DNA of 64,000 nucleotides from Pseudomonas fontis (GCF_028656955.1 NZ_JAMDGY010000007.1:1-64000); one strand, 5' to 3'. Counted from the stretch's first letter, positions 10,603-21,101 are shown. The notes: generated from the letters alone by a model not told the origin. Program-made: numbers and translations.

Positions 10603-11592
10603 TCAGCGCAATGTCGGGCCCTGGAAACCCATCCACATCGCCAGGTGCTCGGCAACGCTGGCACCCAGGCGCTTGGAGAAGCGATCAAACGGCGACTCCT
10701 CCACAGTGAAGTCCACCAGCGTTTTCTCGCCAATCACTTCACGCGCCACGTAGTCGGTGCTGCCCAGGCCATCCACCAACCCCAACTGCTGCGCCTGCTC
10801 ACCCGACCAGATCAGGCCACTGAACAGCTCCGGATGGTCCTTGTCCTTCAGGCGCTCGCCACGCCCCTGCTTGACGCTGGCGATGAACTGACGATGGGTA
10901 GTGTCCAGCACGCTTTGCCAGAAACGGGTTTCCTCCGGCTTTTCTGGCTGGAACGGATCAAGGAACGACTTGTGCTCACCCGAGGTGTAGGTACGACGCT
11001 CAACCCCCAGCTTCTCCATCGTACCGACAAAGCCATAGCCGGCCGCCGTCACACCGATGGAGCCGACCAGGCTGGCCTTGTCGGCGTAGATCTGATCAGC
11101 GGCACTGGCAATGTAGTACGCACCCGAGGCACCCAGGTCGCTGATAACCGCGTACAGCTTGATCGCCGGATACTCGGCACGCTGACGACGGATTTCATCG
11201 TAGACATAACCTGACTGCACTGGGCTGCCGCCCGGACTGTTGATCCGCAGGATCACACCCTTGGTCTTGGGGTCCTTGAAGGCGGCCTGCAGGCTGGCAA
11301 TGATATTCTCGGCACTGGCGGGCTCCTTGTCGGCAATCACCCCCGCCACATCGATGACAGCGGTGTGGCTGGCGCTGCGCGCAGCCGACTTCTCCACATC
11401 CATCAGCGGCGTGAACAACGCGATCATGCCAAACAGGTAAACAAAGGTCAGCAGCTTGAAGAAGATCCCCCAGCGCCGCGCACGGCGCTGCTCCTGGACG
11501 CCTGCCAGAAGCGTTTTTTCCAGCAGCTTCCAGCTTTTTTGATCTTCGTTGTTTTCGGCGCTTGGCGCCTTCCACTCGTCAGTCATGCTCAC
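10603..11592 (-). CDS. sppA: Signal peptide peptidase SppA, short form
   Basis: A 329-residue S49 peptidase anchored in the inner membrane by one segment at about residues 43-62 (IFFKLLTFVYLFGMIALFTPL). The Ser nucleophile is in GASGAYYIASAAD near residue 160 and the general-base Lys in YADKASLVGSIG near 210. It is of single-domain length, about half of the E. coli enzyme. Its role is cleavage of residual signal peptides and membrane-inserted fragments. The start lies directly next to the HAD gene stop (11593), so the two form an operon with rluC. Confidence 0.93.
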   Translation of the reverse strand: MSMTDEWKAPSAENNEDQKSWKLLEKTLLAGVQEQRRARRWGIFFKLLTFVYLFGMIALFTPLMDVEKSAARSASHTAVIDVAGVIADKEPASAENIIASLQAAFKDPKTKGVILRINSPGGSPVQSGYVYDEIRRQRAEYPAIKLYAVISDLGASGAYYIASAADQIYADKASLVGSIGVTAAGYGFVGTMEKLGVERRTYTSGEHKSFLDPFQPEKPEETRFWQSVLDTTHRQFIASVKQGRGERLKDKDHPELFSGLIWSGEQAQQLGLVDGLGSTDYVAREVIGEKTLVDFTVEESPFDRFSKRLGASVAEHLAMWMGFQGPTLR

Positions 11593-12270
11593 CTACCCTG
11601 GAATGATTCCAGCCGCCGCCCGGTTCAACCAGGGGTGCAGCTGGGAAAAGTGTTCAATGGACAACTGTGGTGCATAAACGCTCAACGCATCGAGCGACAT
11701 TGCACCATGACCGATGGCAACCGAGTGAACACCCGCATTGCTTGCCATGATCAAGTCGAATGCCGAATCACCCACCATGAGGCTGCGCGCAGCCGACACC
11801 TGGCAGTGCAGCATGATTTCCTCGAGCATCAGCGGATGTGGCTTGCCACGTGTTTCATCGGCAGCACGGGTGATGTCGAAAAAGTCTTCCCAGCCATTGG
11901 CCCGCAACACTCGATCAAGCCCGCGACGCGCCTTGCCAGTGGCCACGGCCAGCCGGTAACCCTCGTCACGAAACGCCTGCAGTGCCTCGGCAACGCCGGG
12001 ATAGAGCGGCGATGGCTCGACATCCAAGGCCATATAGATGTCAGCATAGTGCTGACGGAAGGCCATGACCTGCACTTCATCCAACTGCGGATACAACGTA
12101 CTGATTGCCTCCGGCAGGGCCAGGCCGATAATGCCCTTGATGGCCTCATCACTGCACAGCGGGTAGCCGGCACGCTCAGCCGAGCGATGCATCGCCTCGA
12201 CGATACGGCCGATCGAATCCGCCAGCGTGCCGTCCCAATCGAAGATCAGCAGGTCGTAATCACGGCGCAC
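11593..12270 (-). CDS. HAD-family phosphatase (phosphoglycolate phosphatase-like)
   Basis: A 225-residue haloacid dehalogenase hydrolase. Motif I is [10 protein letters not shown] (residues 10-19), motif II VATGKAR near 108 and motif [14 protein letters not shown] near 165, with a cap domain between I and II. It resembles Gph/PpaX-type phosphatases, but the substrate cannot be told from sequence. Its start overlaps the rluC stop by 11 nt, and the pairing rluC-HAD-sppA is conserved in pseudomonads. Confidence 0.9.
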   Translation of the reverse strand: MRRDYDLLIFDWDGTLADSIGRIVEAMHRSAERAGYPLCSDEAIKGIIGLALPEAISTLYPQLDEVQVMAFRQHYADIYMALDVEPSPLYPGVAEALQAFRDEGYRLAVATGKARRGLDRVLRANGWEDFFDITRAADETRGKPHPLMLEEIMLHCQVSAARSLMVGDSAFDLIMASNAGVHSVAIGHGAMSLDALSVYAPQLSIEHFSQLHPWLNRAAAGIIPG

Positions 12271-13216
12271 TCAAACGCTCCACGGTTTTTGCCCACATTT
12301 CGTCGACCGGCGCCTCAAGCTTGATCTCGCCACCATCCGGCAGCGGCACGGTGAGTGCGTAGGCATGCAGGAACAGGCGCTTGCCGCCCAGGTCGCGAAT
12401 TTCACGGGAGAAGTCTTCGTCGCCGTACTTGCTGTCGCCGGCAATGCAATGCCCGGCGTGCAGGGCATGCACGCGAATCTGGTGAGTACGCCCGGTGATC
12501 GGACGCGCCTCGACCATGGTGGCGAAATCGCCGAAGCGGCGCAGCACGCGGAACAGGGTCAGCGCTTCCTTGCCCTCGTCATTCACCTCGACCATGCGCT
12601 CACCGGAACGCAGGTTGCTTTTGAGCAACGGCGCATTGACCTGCTTCTTGGCGGTCGCCCAGTTGCCACGCACCAACGCCATGTAGCGCTTGTCGACGCC
12701 GTCACCGCGCAGGGCGGCATGCAGGTGGCGCAACATGCTGCGTTTCTTGGCGATCATCAGCAGGCCGGACGTGTCGCGATCAAGCCGGTGTACCAGCTCC
12801 AGTTCCTTGGCATCCGGACGCATCTGACGAAAGGCTTCGATCACCCCGTAATTCAGGCCGCTACCGCCATGCACGGCGATACCGGCAGGTTTGTTCAGCA
12901 CAATCAGGGCCTTGTCTTCATAGACAATGGCCGCTTCAAGACGCTGAAGCAAACCTTGCGCCACCGGCGCCGGTTCATCGCGTTCGGGCAGACGAACGGG
13001 CGGCACGCGCACGATGTCGCCGGCCTGCAGTTTGTATTCGGGCTTGATCCTTCCCTTGTTCACCCGCACTTCGCCTTTGCGCAAAATGCGATAAATCAAG
13101 GTCTTGGGAACACCCTTGAGTTTGGTGATGAGGAAATTATCGATTCGTTGGCCGGCAAGTTCCGGCGCGACCTCGATCAGCTGGACGCCGGAGGTCGGAG
13201 GGGCAGTAGTCGTCAT
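12260..13216 (-). CDS. rluC: 23S rRNA pseudouridine synthase RluC
   Basis: A 318-residue synthase forming pseudouridines in 23S rRNA (955, 2504 and 2580 in E. coli). An S4 RNA-binding domain occupies residues about 20-75 ([13 protein letters not shown]...[12 protein letters not shown]), and the catalytic Asp146 is in HRLDRDTSG. Chosen start ATG at 13216 ([10 protein letters not shown]); the frame stays open 63 codons upstream but lacks similarity there and would overlap the rne promoter. It is divergent from rne, an arrangement shared with E. coli. Confidence 0.94.
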   Translation of the reverse strand: MTTTAPPTSGVQLIEVAPELAGQRIDNFLITKLKGVPKTLIYRILRKGEVRVNKGRIKPEYKLQAGDIVRVPPVRLPERDEPAPVAQGLLQRLEAAIVYEDKALIVLNKPAGIAVHGGSGLNYGVIEAFRQMRPDAKELELVHRLDRDTSGLLMIAKKRSMLRHLHAALRGDGVDKRYMALVRGNWATAKKQVNAPLLKSNLRSGERMVEVNDEGKEALTLFRVLRRFGDFATMVEARPITGRTHQIRVHALHAGHCIAGDSKYGDEDFSREIRDLGGKRLFLHAYALTVPLPDGGEIKLEAPVDEMWAKTVERLSAP

Positions 13217-13961
13217 TTGCGAATCATAACAATTTTTTATGGATTTGAAGCACTTAATGATTGCTGCTATAGTCGCGAACGCCGCCAAAAGCGGCTGGCC
13301 AGCGGACCAATGGCTTTGAGCCGGCCCTGACCTACGCAATTCTCCAGGACGCGAGGCCGTCCGACGGGGCTTTTGCCAGTTTACAGAATTGCCTGGAATC
13401 GCCACCAGCGCCGATGAGAGAAGACCGATAAAAAAGAAAAAAGAGCGGTGTTTGGCCCTCCCCTTTCGTTTTTTTCGATGCCCACTCTTTCAGTGCAGTC
13501 GCTTTCACGCAGTCGTGGCGGATGCTTCGGAAATACAAGCCTTAGCCATAAATGCGCGAGCTCTCGTACGGAGCTGGCGATAAATGCAACCCGTTGCGGA
13601 TTCAGCGCGCGGCAGCACCCGAATTATCAGGGATACGTGTAGGGTGGAGATGCACAACCGTCGGACCGTGTAGTACTGCGTTCAGTCCACAGGCCCCTGG
13701 CCCCGCGACCGAACCCGGTCTTGATCAAGATGCCCGGTGGGTATCCACGGCCGAAGGCTGATTCCTCCTCCTGACTGAGTGCATTTGACACCACAGCTAG
13801 CAGGACGCGTCGTCGCGACTTCGGCAGTTCTGGTTTACCAGGCCACCGCAAGCCGCTGGACACGGGATGGCCCCGCCACCCCTGACGCACCCTGACACCG
13901 ACCGTGAGAAGTCGTGTGTGCCGAACGCCGTTTCCGGCAGCCCGGAAACCGACGGTATTAC
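13217..13961 (+). other. Gene-free region: rluC-rne divergent promoter zone and long rne 5' leader
   Basis: 745 nt with no convincing coding region. A strong sigma70-like promoter for rne is at its left end, leaving about 680 nt of untranslated leader. Several GC-rich hairpin-forming segments are visible, along with pyrimidine-rich stretches near 13455-13500. In E. coli the rne leader (about 360 nt) folds into hairpins through which RNase E represses its own synthesis. A similar role here is inferred from length and position, not from sequence identity. Confidence 0.6.
13245..13273 (+). promoter_or_regulatory. Sigma70 promoter of rne
   Basis: TTGAAG (13245-13250) and TATAGT (13268-13273) are separated by exactly 17 nt, and both hexamers match 5 of 6 or 4 of 6 consensus positions. 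Transcription would start near 13280, in the direction of rne and away from rluC. Confidence 0.65.
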
Positions 13962-16900
13962 ATGAAAAGAATGCTGATTAACGCAACTCAACCCGAAGAG
14001 TTGCGTGTTGCTCTGGTAGATGGCCAGCGCCTTTACGACCTGGACATCGAATCGGGTGCCCGCGAGCAGAAGAAGGCCAACATCTACAAGGGCCGGATCA
14101 CTCGCATCGAACCTAGCCTGGAAGCCGCTTTCGTCGACTTCGGCTCCGAGCGTCATGGCTTCCTGCCCCTCAAGGAAATCTCCCGCGAATACTTCAAGAA
14201 GGCACCTGAAGGCCGGGTGAACATCAAGGAAGTGCTCAGCGAAGGCCAGGAAGTCATCGTCCAGGTCGAGAAAGAAGAGCGCGGCAACAAAGGCGCAGCC
14301 CTCACCACCTTCATCAGCCTGGCCGGTCGTTACCTGGTCCTGATGCCGAACAACCCACGTGCCGGTGGCATCTCGCGTCGCATTGAAGGCGAAGAGCGCA
14401 ACGAACTGCGCGAAGCCCTCAATGGCCTGGTCGCGCCTGCCGACATGGGCCTGATCGTTCGCACTGCCGGCCTGGGCCGCAGCAGCGAAGAGATGCAATG
14501 GGACCTGGACTACCTGCTGCAACTGTGGACCGCCATCAAGGAAGCCTCGCTGGATCGTGCCGCGCCATTCCTGATCTACCAGGAAAGCAACGTCATCATC
14601 CGCGCCATCCGCGACTACCTGCGCCAGGACATCGGCGAAGTGCTGATCGACAGCATCGATGCCCAGGAAGAAGCCCTGACCTTCATCCGCCAGGTGATGC
14701 CGCAGTACGCCAGCAAGATCAAGCTGTACGAAGACAGCGTTCCGCTGTTCAACCGTTTCCAGATCGAAAGCCAGATCGAGACCGCCTTCCAGCGCGTCGT
14801 TGACCTGCCGTCCGGCGGCTCGATCGTGATCGACCCGACCGAAGCCCTGGTCTCCATCGACATCAACTCGGCGCGCGCCACCAAAGGTAGCGACATCGAG
14901 GAAACCGCCCTGCAGACCAACCTGGAAGCGGCTGAGGAAATCGCCCGCCAACTGCGTCTGCGCGACATCGGCGGCCTGATCGTGATCGACTTCATCGACA
15001 TGACCCCAGCCAAGAACCAGCGCGCCGTGGAAGAGAAAGTCCGCGAGTGCCTGGAAGCCGACCGTGCCCGCGTTCAAGTGGGCCGCATCTCGCGCTTCGG
15101 CCTGCTGGAAATGTCCCGTCAGCGCCTGCGTCCTTCCCTGGGCGAAAGCAGCGGCATCGTCTGCCCACGCTGCAGCGGCACCGGCATCATCCGTGACGTC
15201 GAATCGCTGTCGCTGGCGATCCTGCGCCTGATCGAAGAAGAAGCCCTGAAGGACCGCACTGCCGAAGTCCGCGCCCAGGTGCCGATCCCGGTCGCGGCGT
15301 TCCTGCTCAACGAAAAACGCAACTCGATCACCAAGATCGAACTGCGTACCCGGGCCCGTATCGTCATTCTGCCGAACGACCACCTGGAAACCCCGCACTT
15401 CGAAGTGCAGCGTCTGCGCGACGACAGCCCGGAAGCGCTGAACAGCCAGTCCAGCTACGAAATCGCTTCGACCGAAACCGAAGAAGTCCAGCCGACGGCC
15501 GCTACCCGCACCCTGGTTCGCCAGGAAGCCGCGGTCAAGACCGCTCCGGCCCGCGCCAACGCACCGGTTCCAGCTACACCGGAAGCCGTTCAGCCAGCCG
15601 CACCGGTCGTTCACGTTGCTCCAGAGCCAAGCCTGTTCAAAGGCCTGGTGAAGTCGCTGGTCAGCCTGTTCGCCGGCAAGGAAGAGCCTGCTGCTCCCGT
15701 GGTTGCCGAGAAGCCTGCCAGCGAGCGCCCTGCGCGCAATGAAGAACGCCGCAACGGTCGCCAGCAGAGCCGCAACCGCAATGGCCGTCGTGATGACGAT
15801 CGCAAGCCGCGTGAAGAACGTGCCGAGCGCGCACCACGTGAAGAGCGTGCCCCTCGCGAAGAGCGTGCGCCACGTGAAGAACGTGCCCCTCGCGAAGAAC
15901 GTGCACCGCGTGAAGAGCGCACAGCACGCGCCCCTCGCGAAGACCGTCGCTCCCGCGAAGACCGTCCGGTCCGTGAACTGCGTGAGCCACTGGACGCCGT
16001 AGCACCGGTCGCTCCGCGCGAAGAACGTGCTCCACGTGAAGAACGCGCACCACGCGAAGAGCGTGCACCGCGTGAAGAGCGTGCTCCTCGTGAAGAACGT
16101 GCACCACGTGAAGAGCGCGCGCCTCGTGAAGAACGCGCACCGCGCCCACCACGCGAAGAGCGCCAGCCACGTCCGGCCGAACCGGTCGACGAGACTGTTG
16201 AAGAGCAACTGCCAAACGAAGAACTGCTGCAGGACGAGAACCAGGAAGGCGCCGAAGGCGATCGCCCTCGTCGTCGCTCCCGCGGTCAGCGTCGTCGCAG
16301 CAACCGTCGTGAGCGTCAGCGTGATGCCAACGGCAACGTTGTTGAAGGCTCCGAAGATGGCGCCGAAGAAGACAACGAACCAACTGGCGTTGAATTGGCT
16401 GCCGGCCTGGCCGTGACTGCTGCTGTTGCGACCAGCAACATCAGCGCCGATGCCGAAGCCCAAGCCAACGTTCAAGCCGAACGCGCTACTGCTGCGGTTG
16501 AAGAGACTGCACCGGTTGTTGCCGTCGAAGCACTGCAAGTGGTCGAGCGCAGCGAGATCGTCGAAGCCGTTGTCGAGGCAGCCCCTGCCGAGCCAGTCGC
16601 CGAAGTCGAGATCGTTCAAGCTGTCGCTATCGCCGAAGAGGTGTTCATCGCCCCTGTGGTCGAGCAGCCGGTCAGCGAGCCTGTTGCAGCGTTCGAACCG
16701 AGCTTCGAGCCAGTGGTCGAAATCGCACCGCAGCCAGTGGTAGAAGCTGCCCCGGTTGAAGCGGCTGTTGAAGCGATTGTTGTTGCCGAGCCGGTTGTTG
16801 AAGCGCCACGCGAGCCAGAAGTGGTTGTTGAAGCGCCTGCCGCAGTCGTCGTCGAAGAAGCCCAGCCGGTCGTTGCCGAGCCTGCACCAGTCGTTGAGGA

Positions 16901-17087
16901 AGCAGCCCCGGCCGTCGAGCCGGAAGTGGTTGAAGCCCCGGTTGTGATGCTGGCAAACGGTCGCGCACCGAACGACCCACGTGAAGTGCGTCGTCGCAAG
17001 CGTGAAGCGGAAGCGGCTGCAAAGTCGGCTGAAGCGGTAGAAGAAAAAGCCCTGGAAACCACCGAAGAGCCTAAACCTCTGGGTTGA
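13962..17087 (+). CDS. rne: Ribonuclease E
   Basis: A 1041-residue endoribonuclease and degradosome scaffold. The N-terminal catalytic half (about residues 1-510) has the S1 RNA-binding domain ([19 protein letters not shown]), DNase I-like core acidic motifs [10 protein letters not shown] and IVIDFIDM, and the zinc-link CPRCSGTG near residue 405. The C-terminal half is intrinsically disordered: an Arg/Glu block built of APREER hexapeptides (about 625-740), an Arg-rich RNA-binding patch ([20 protein letters not shown]) and an acidic Ala/Val/Glu/Pro-rich tail. I chose the ATG at 13962 ([10 protein letters not shown]), the family start. It ends at a terminator shared with murB. Confidence 0.97.
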   Translation: MKRMLINATQPEELRVALVDGQRLYDLDIESGAREQKKANIYKGRITRIEPSLEAAFVDFGSERHGFLPLKEISREYFKKAPEGRVNIKEVLSEGQEVIVQVEKEERGNKGAALTTFISLAGRYLVLMPNNPRAGGISRRIEGEERNELREALNGLVAPADMGLIVRTAGLGRSSEEMQWDLDYLLQLWTAIKEASLDRAAPFLIYQESNVIIRAIRDYLRQDIGEVLIDSIDAQEEALTFIRQVMPQYASKIKLYEDSVPLFNRFQIESQIETAFQRVVDLPSGGSIVIDPTEALVSIDINSARATKGSDIEETALQTNLEAAEEIARQLRLRDIGGLIVIDFIDMTPAKNQRAVEEKVRECLEADRARVQVGRISRFGLLEMSRQRLRPSLGESSGIVCPRCSGTGIIRDVESLSLAILRLIEEEALKDRTAEVRAQVPIPVAAFLLNEKRNSITKIELRTRARIVILPNDHLETPHFEVQRLRDDSPEALNSQSSYEIASTETEEVQPTAATRTLVRQEAAVKTAPARANAPVPATPEAVQPAAPVVHVAPEPSLFKGLVKSLVSLFAGKEEPAAPVVAEKPASERPARNEERRNGRQQSRNRNGRRDDDRKPREERAERAPREERAPREERAPREERAPREERAPREERTARAPREDRRSREDRPVRELREPLDAVAPVAPREERAPREERAPREERAPREERAPREERAPREERAPREERAPRPPREERQPRPAEPVDETVEEQLPNEELLQDENQEGAEGDRPRRRSRGQRRRSNRRERQRDANGNVVEGSEDGAEEDNEPTGVELAAGLAVTAAVATSNISADAEAQANVQAERATAAVEETAPVVAVEALQVVERSEIVEAVVEAAPAEPVAEVEIVQAVAIAEEVFIAPVVEQPVSEPVAAFEPSFEPVVEIAPQPVVEAAPVEAAVEAIVVAEPVVEAPREPEVVVEAPAAVVVEEAQPVVAEPAPVVEEAAPAVEPEVVEAPVVMLANGRAPNDPREVRRRKREAEAAAKSAEAVEEKALETTEEPKPLG
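15826..16170 (+). repeat. Tandem 18-bp repeat in rne encoding APREER hexapeptides
   Basis: The translated sequence shows five consecutive APREER units, a 30-residue interruption, then seven more. At DNA level the unit is 18 bp (GAAGAGCGTGCACCACGT-like) with third-position variation. This is a charged, disordered linker, probably an RNA- or protein-binding segment of the degradosome scaffold, and a site prone to copy-number change. Confidence 0.9.
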
Positions 17088-17102
17088 TTCCAACGGCTGA
17101 AT

Positions 17103-17140
17103 AAAAAGCCCCGCCAGTGCAAACTGGCGGGGCTTTTTTA
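17103..17140. terminator. Bidirectional terminator between rne and murB
   Basis: A 14-bp perfect stem (17105-17118 with 17123-17136), a 4-nt loop, and A/T tracts on both sides. It is positioned 16 nt after the rne stop and can serve transcription from either direction. Confidence 0.9.
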
Positions 17141-17158
17141 TGCCTTGCGGGCCTCATC

Positions 17159-17181
17159 GCGGGACAAGCCCGCTCCCACAG
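17159..17181. repeat. Single REP element
   Basis: The sequence GCGGGACAAGCCCGCTCCCA, continuing to 17181, has the palindromic core and conserved CTCCCACAG tail of Pseudomonas putida-type REP sequences. The core resembles that of the paired copies at 41043-41111. It lies between the rne terminator and the murB stop. Confidence 0.7.
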
Positions 17182-17194
17182 ACACATTTTCCTG

Positions 17195-18214
17195 TCAGTA
17201 CAGGTTCGGCTCCATCTCCAACGCAACGCCAAAGCGCTCAAGGATGTCGCGCTGAATCTTCTGCGCCAGCCCATGCAACTGCCCACCACTAGCCTGGCCA
17301 TAATTGACCAACACCAGGGCCTGCTTCTGGTGCACCCCGGCATCGCCATCGCGATAGCCTTTCCAGCCCGCCTGTTCGATCAACCAGCCAGCCGCCAGCT
17401 TCACCTGCCCATCGGCCTGTGGATAACCCACCAGCGCCGGATGCGTCAGGCGAATGTGCTCAGCCAACACCGCCGGTACCACCGGGTTCTTGAAGAAGCT
17501 CCCGGCATTGCCCAACTCGGCAGGGTCGGGCAACTTCTCCCGACGAATACTGCAGATCGCCGCACTCACATCCTGCGCGCTCGGCTGATCGATACCCTGC
17601 TCGCTCAAGCGCTGACGCACCGGACCATAGTCCAGGTGCAACTGCGTCACGCGGCTCAACGCAAAACGCACGCGCAAGATCAACCAGCGACCCGGACTAC
17701 GCTTGAACACGCTGTCGCGGTAAGCAAAGCCACAGGCCTGAAGATCGAACTCGCACACTTCACCGGTCTGCCGGTCCAACGCCGTCAGGCCAACGAACAC
17801 ATCCTTGATCTCGACCCCGTAGGCACCGATGTTCTGCATGGGCGCAGCGCCTACGGTACCGGGGATCAAGCTGAGGTTCTCCAACCCGGCCATGCCGTGG
17901 TCCAGGGTCCACTGCACAAACGGGTGCCAAGGCTCACCTGCCTCGGCCTCAACGATGACCTGCTGCCCGTCATCGGCCACCACGCGAATTCCGCGGCTGG
18001 CCATGCGCAATACCAGCGCCTGGATATCAGCAGTCAACAGCAGGTTGCTGCCACCGCCAATGACCAGTACCGGCCATTGCCGTGCTGCCGCGTGGGCCAG
18101 CAGCTCGCGCACTTCGTCATCGCTGTGGGCCTGGGCGAAATGCTGCGCCTTGACCTCGATGCCGAAAGTATTGAACGGTTTGAGCGAAACATCGGACTGC
18201 ACTTGCGCGCTCAT
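17195..18214 (-). CDS. murB: UDP-N-acetylenolpyruvoylglucosamine reductase
   Basis: A 339-residue FAD enzyme reducing UDP-GlcNAc-enolpyruvate to UDP-MurNAc in peptidoglycan synthesis. N-terminal NTFGIEV, the FAD-binding VIGGGSNLLLT near residue 55, the GTVGAAPMQNIGAYG motif near 120 and catalytic GSFFKNPVV near 230 are present, type I arrangement. The start ATG at 18214 overlaps the preceding stop as ATGA, so it is coupled to the phosphatase gene upstream. Confidence 0.95.
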   Translation of the reverse strand: MSAQVQSDVSLKPFNTFGIEVKAQHFAQAHSDDEVRELLAHAAARQWPVLVIGGGSNLLLTADIQALVLRMASRGIRVVADDGQQVIVEAEAGEPWHPFVQWTLDHGMAGLENLSLIPGTVGAAPMQNIGAYGVEIKDVFVGLTALDRQTGEVCEFDLQACGFAYRDSVFKRSPGRWLILRVRFALSRVTQLHLDYGPVRQRLSEQGIDQPSAQDVSAAICSIRREKLPDPAELGNAGSFFKNPVVPAVLAEHIRLTHPALVGYPQADGQVKLAAGWLIEQAGWKGYRDGDAGVHQKQALVLVNYGQASGGQLHGLAQKIQRDILERFGVALEMEPNLY

Positions 18215-18675
18215 AGCCGCCCCTTCAATTCGATAACCAGGCGTTCGCATGCTGCTTCGACCAGGTCCAGTACCCGCTCGAAGCCCTGCTCGCCACCGTA
18301 GTAAGGGTCTGGCATCTCCTCCACTGCGCCGTCGTACCGACGCAGGAACAGGTCCAGCTCGGCCTTGCCGGTAGAAGGCTGCAAGGCCTTCAGGTCGCGC
18401 AGGTTGCTCTTGTCCATGGCCAGGATCAGGTCATAGGAATTGAAGTCGTCGCGACTCACCTGCTGGGCGCGCTGCGCCGACAGGTCATAGCCACGCAACA
18501 GCGCGGCACGCCGGGTACGGCTGTCCGGCTGCTTGCCGACGTGCCAGTCACCAGTCCCGGCCGACGCAACCTCGACCTGATCGGCCAGGCCCGCTGCCTG
18601 CAACTGATGGCGCAGTACGCCCTCAGCCGTCGGCGAGCGGCAGATGTTGCCCAGACAGACAAACAAAACCCGCAT
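18211..18675 (-). CDS. Low-molecular-weight protein tyrosine phosphatase
   Basis: A 154-residue phosphatase with the CX5R loop at residues 7-13 (VCLGNICRSP) and the general-acid DPYYGG motif near residue 117. I chose the ATG at 18675 because the family begins [10 protein letters not shown]; the preceding open frame overlaps kdsB. Overlaps of 1-4 nt on both sides (kdsB stop/start and murB) show it is within one envelope operon. Bacterial members of this family often regulate exopolysaccharide or LPS synthesis through tyrosine kinases, but no kinase is nearby. Confidence 0.92.
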   Translation of the reverse strand: MRVLFVCLGNICRSPTAEGVLRHQLQAAGLADQVEVASAGTGDWHVGKQPDSRTRRAALLRGYDLSAQRAQQVSRDDFNSYDLILAMDKSNLRDLKALQPSTGKAELDLFLRRYDGAVEEMPDPYYGGEQGFERVLDLVEAACERLVIELKGRL

Positions 18676-19439
18676 CAGGCCTCCAGCAAGCGCCGAACGC
18701 GCTCCAGGTCTTCCGGGGTGTCGACACCCACAGGCGGGGCTTGCAGGGCATCTGCCACGTGAATGCGCACGCCGTGCCACAGGGCACGCAACTGCTCCAG
18801 CGCCTCGGTTTTTTCCAACCAGCACGGGCCCCAGCCAACGAAGTCCTGCAAGAACCCGGCACGGTAGGCATACATGCCAATGTGGCGGCGATATGGCACG
18901 TCCGCCGGCAGTTGGTCACGGCTCTGCGCGAACGCATCACGCGCCCACGGCAACGGTGCACGGCTGAAGGTCAGTGCCAGGCCATTGCTGTCACTGGTGA
19001 CCTTGACGGCATTGGGGTTGAACAGCACGTCGATGTGTTCGATCGGCTCGGCCAGGGTCGCGATGCCCGCTTCCGGGTGAGCGGCGAGGTTGGCGGCGAC
19101 CTGATCAATGATCATCGGCGGAATCAGCGGCTCGTCGCCCTGCACGTTGACCACGATGGCGTCTGCCGCCAGGCCCAGCTTGGCGGCCACTTCGGCCAGG
19201 CGGTCGGTGCCCGACTCGTGGTCGTCACGGGTCAGCAACACTTCGGCGCCAAACGCCTCGCAGGCTGCAACGATGCTGGCATCGTCGGTGGCAATCACCA
19301 CGCGCGAGGCGCTGCTTTTGCGTGCCTGTTCCCAGACATGCTGGATCATCGGCTTGCCGGCAATCGGCAGCAGCGGCTTGCCGGGCAGGCGGGTCGAACG
19401 CAGACGCGCCGGAATGACCACGGTGAACGTCAGGCTCAT
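18675..19439 (-). CDS. kdsB: CMP-KDO synthetase (3-deoxy-manno-octulosonate cytidylyltransferase)
   Basis: A 254-residue enzyme activating KDO for LPS inner-core synthesis. The N-terminal [18 protein letters not shown] nucleotidyltransferase signature, [10 protein letters not shown] near residue 100 and HIGMYAYR near 185 are diagnostic. The ATG at 19439 overlaps the stop of the Trm112-like gene as ATGA. lpxK lies just upstream, so this is an LPS group. Confidence 0.95.
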   Translation of the reverse strand: MSLTFTVVIPARLRSTRLPGKPLLPIAGKPMIQHVWEQARKSSASRVVIATDDASIVAACEAFGAEVLLTRDDHESGTDRLAEVAAKLGLAADAIVVNVQGDEPLIPPMIIDQVAANLAAHPEAGIATLAEPIEHIDVLFNPNAVKVTSDSNGLALTFSRAPLPWARDAFAQSRDQLPADVPYRRHIGMYAYRAGFLQDFVGWGPCWLEKTEALEQLRALWHGVRIHVADALQAPPVGVDTPEDLERVRRLLEA

Positions 19440-19621
19440 TTGTCCAGACGCTCGTCGTCGGTCAGGGTGCGCGCTTCGCTTTCCAGCATCACCGGGATGC
19501 CGTCGCGAATCGGATAGGCCAGGCCGGCGCCCTTGCTGATCAGCTCGGTCTTGTCGGCGCTGAGCTTCAGCGGGCCCTTGGTGATCGGGCAAGCGAGGAT
19601 ATCGAGCAATTTGGTGTCCAT
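19436..19621 (-). CDS. Trm112/YcaR family small protein
   Basis: A 61-residue protein of the UPF0434/Trm112 family: [18 protein letters not shown] at the start and [17 protein letters not shown] in the middle. Only one cysteine of the usual two N-terminal zinc ligands is retained (CPITKG). It lies between lpxK and kdsB, the same place as ycaR in E. coli. Family members activate methyltransferases in eukaryotes; the bacterial role is unclear. Confidence 0.92.
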   Translation of the reverse strand: MDTKLLDILACPITKGPLKLSADKTELISKGAGLAYPIRDGIPVMLESEARTLTDDERLDK

Positions 19622-19658
19622 GGAAATTCCTCAGGCCTGTGGCCGGAAAAAGAAAGAG

Positions 19659-20669
19659 TCAGGGCTGCGGCGGTGCCGGCAGCAGGCGTTGCAGTGCGGC
19701 GTCAAACCAGTCGACAAACGCCTGTGAAGGCCGTGCATCGACCGCCAGGTACCACCAGTCATCGGCCGCGAAGGCCCGGCATTTCACCGCGTCCTTCTCC
19801 GTCATGACCAGCGGCAGCGCCGGTGTGAAACTCAGGGCTTCGGCGCTGAACACCGCGTGATCGGCGAATGCGTGTGGCACAGGCCGCCAGTCTAGCCCTT
19901 GCAGGGTGTTGAAGAAACGCTGCGGGTTACCAATGCCGGCCACGGCGTGCAGCGCCTGGCCAGGCGGGAAATGCGCCAGCGCGCGGCGCTCACCGCTGCG
20001 CAGATTGACCAGTGCGGTGGGCTGCAAGGTGAAGGCGAAACCGTCGTCGCAGTCTGCCTGGGCGCCGTTGTAGAGCACCGCATCGACTTCAGCCAGGCGC
20101 TCGACCGGCTCACGCAGTGGCCCCGCCGGCAGGCAACGGCGATTGCCCAGCCCACGCGCCGCGTCGATCAGTACCAGCTCCAGGTCGCGGGCCAGGCGGT
20201 AGTGCTGCATGCCGTCATCACACAGGATCAGGTCCAGTGGTTCGGCCGCAAGCAGGGCGCGCACGGCCTGACCGCGATCAGGGTCGATCATCAGCGGCAC
20301 ACCGGTGCGCTGCACGATCAGCAAAGGTTCGTCACCGGCCTCGGCAGCTGACTGGTCAGCCCGCACCCGCCAGGGGAACTGCGCCGGCGTGGCACCATAA
20401 CCACGGCTGACCACTCCCACGCGCAGGCCACGCTGACGGCAGTGTTCGATCAGGAACAGGATCAGCGGGGTCTTGCCGGTGCCGCCCACCGTGATATTGC
20501 CCACCACCAGCACCGGCACCGGCGCACGGTAGATCTCGCCCTGCCCCGCCAGGAAGCGCTCACGCTTGCCGCGCACGACACGGCGGTACAGCGCTTCCAG
20601 CGGACGCAGCAGGTTGAGGGTTGGATGGCCGGTATACCAGGCCTCCAGCAGACGATCGGCGAATGCCAT
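19659..20669 (-). CDS. lpxK: Tetraacyldisaccharide 4'-kinase
   Basis: A 336-residue inner-membrane-associated kinase that phosphorylates the lipid A disaccharide precursor. The Walker A motif [12 protein letters not shown] is at residues 57-68, with SRGYG near 95, DEPLLI near 120, [13 protein letters not shown] near 155 and a short N-terminal amphipathic helix. It starts 1 nt from the exbD stop, so the two are cotranscribed; an ExbB/ExbD pair next to lpxK is conserved in pseudomonads. Confidence 0.94.
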   Translation of the reverse strand: MAFADRLLEAWYTGHPTLNLLRPLEALYRRVVRGKRERFLAGQGEIYRAPVPVLVVGNITVGGTGKTPLILFLIEHCRQRGLRVGVVSRGYGATPAQFPWRVRADQSAAEAGDEPLLIVQRTGVPLMIDPDRGQAVRALLAAEPLDLILCDDGMQHYRLARDLELVLIDAARGLGNRRCLPAGPLREPVERLAEVDAVLYNGAQADCDDGFAFTLQPTALVNLRSGERRALAHFPPGQALHAVAGIGNPQRFFNTLQGLDWRPVPHAFADHAVFSAEALSFTPALPLVMTEKDAVKCRAFAADDWWYLAVDARPSQAFVDWFDAALQRLLPAPPQP

Positions 20670-21101
20670 TTAAGGTGCCCCCGGCGCAGCCTCGACCGTG
20701 GTCATGCGCAGCTGGCTGAAGCCCAGCTTGCCGGCCGCGTCCATGGCGGTTACCACCGCCTGGTGCGGCGTCTTGCCATCGGCGCTGATCGACAAGGGCA
20801 TCTTGGTGTCGCCGTTCGATTCCTTGGCCAGCGCTTCGGTCAGCGTGGCCAGGTCGCTCTTGGGCAGCAGATGGTTGTTGATCGAGTACACGCCTTCGGC
20901 ACTGATGGTGATTTCCAGCTGCTTCTGCTCGCTGTCCGGGGCGGGCGCGCCGCTGACCGCTTCGGGCAGTTCGACGCGCAGTTGGGTTTCGCGGGTGAAG
21001 GTAGTGGTCACCACGAAGAACAGCAACAGGATGAACACCACGTCGATCAGCGACGCCAGGTTGATGTCCACGGTCTCCCGTGGCTTGCGCCGGAATTTCA
21101 C
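20670..21101 (-). CDS. exbD: ExbD/TolR-family biopolymer transport protein
   Basis: A 143-residue protein with one transmembrane helix at about residues 15-40 (INLASLIDVVFILLLFFVVTTTF), including the conserved membrane Asp (LIDVVF) that conducts protons, and a periplasmic domain. With ExbB it energises a TonB-like partner or a transport process. The start overlaps exbB by 4 nt. No tonB is nearby, and the location beside lpxK and comEC suggests a role in the envelope rather than classic siderophore uptake; that is inference. Confidence 0.9.
   Translation of the reverse strand: MKFRRKPRETVDINLASLIDVVFILLLFFVVTTTFTRETQLRVELPEAVSGAPAPDSEQKQLEITISAEGVYSINNHLLPKSDLATLTEALAKESNGDTKMPLSISADGKTPHQAVVTAMDAAGKLGFSQLRMTTVEAAPGAP

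Noticed and set aside
15826..16170. Tandem 18-bp repeat considered as a non-coding satellite
   Set aside because: The unit is a multiple of three, lies in frame within rne and encodes a regular hexapeptide.
13797..17093. 1098-residue open frame on the minus strand across rne
   Set aside because: It is the antisense shadow of rne. Its composition (Phe/Arg/Trp-rich with repeated FTW and CTFFAR-like strings) comes from the reverse complement of the APREER repeats and GC-rich codons; no family pattern.
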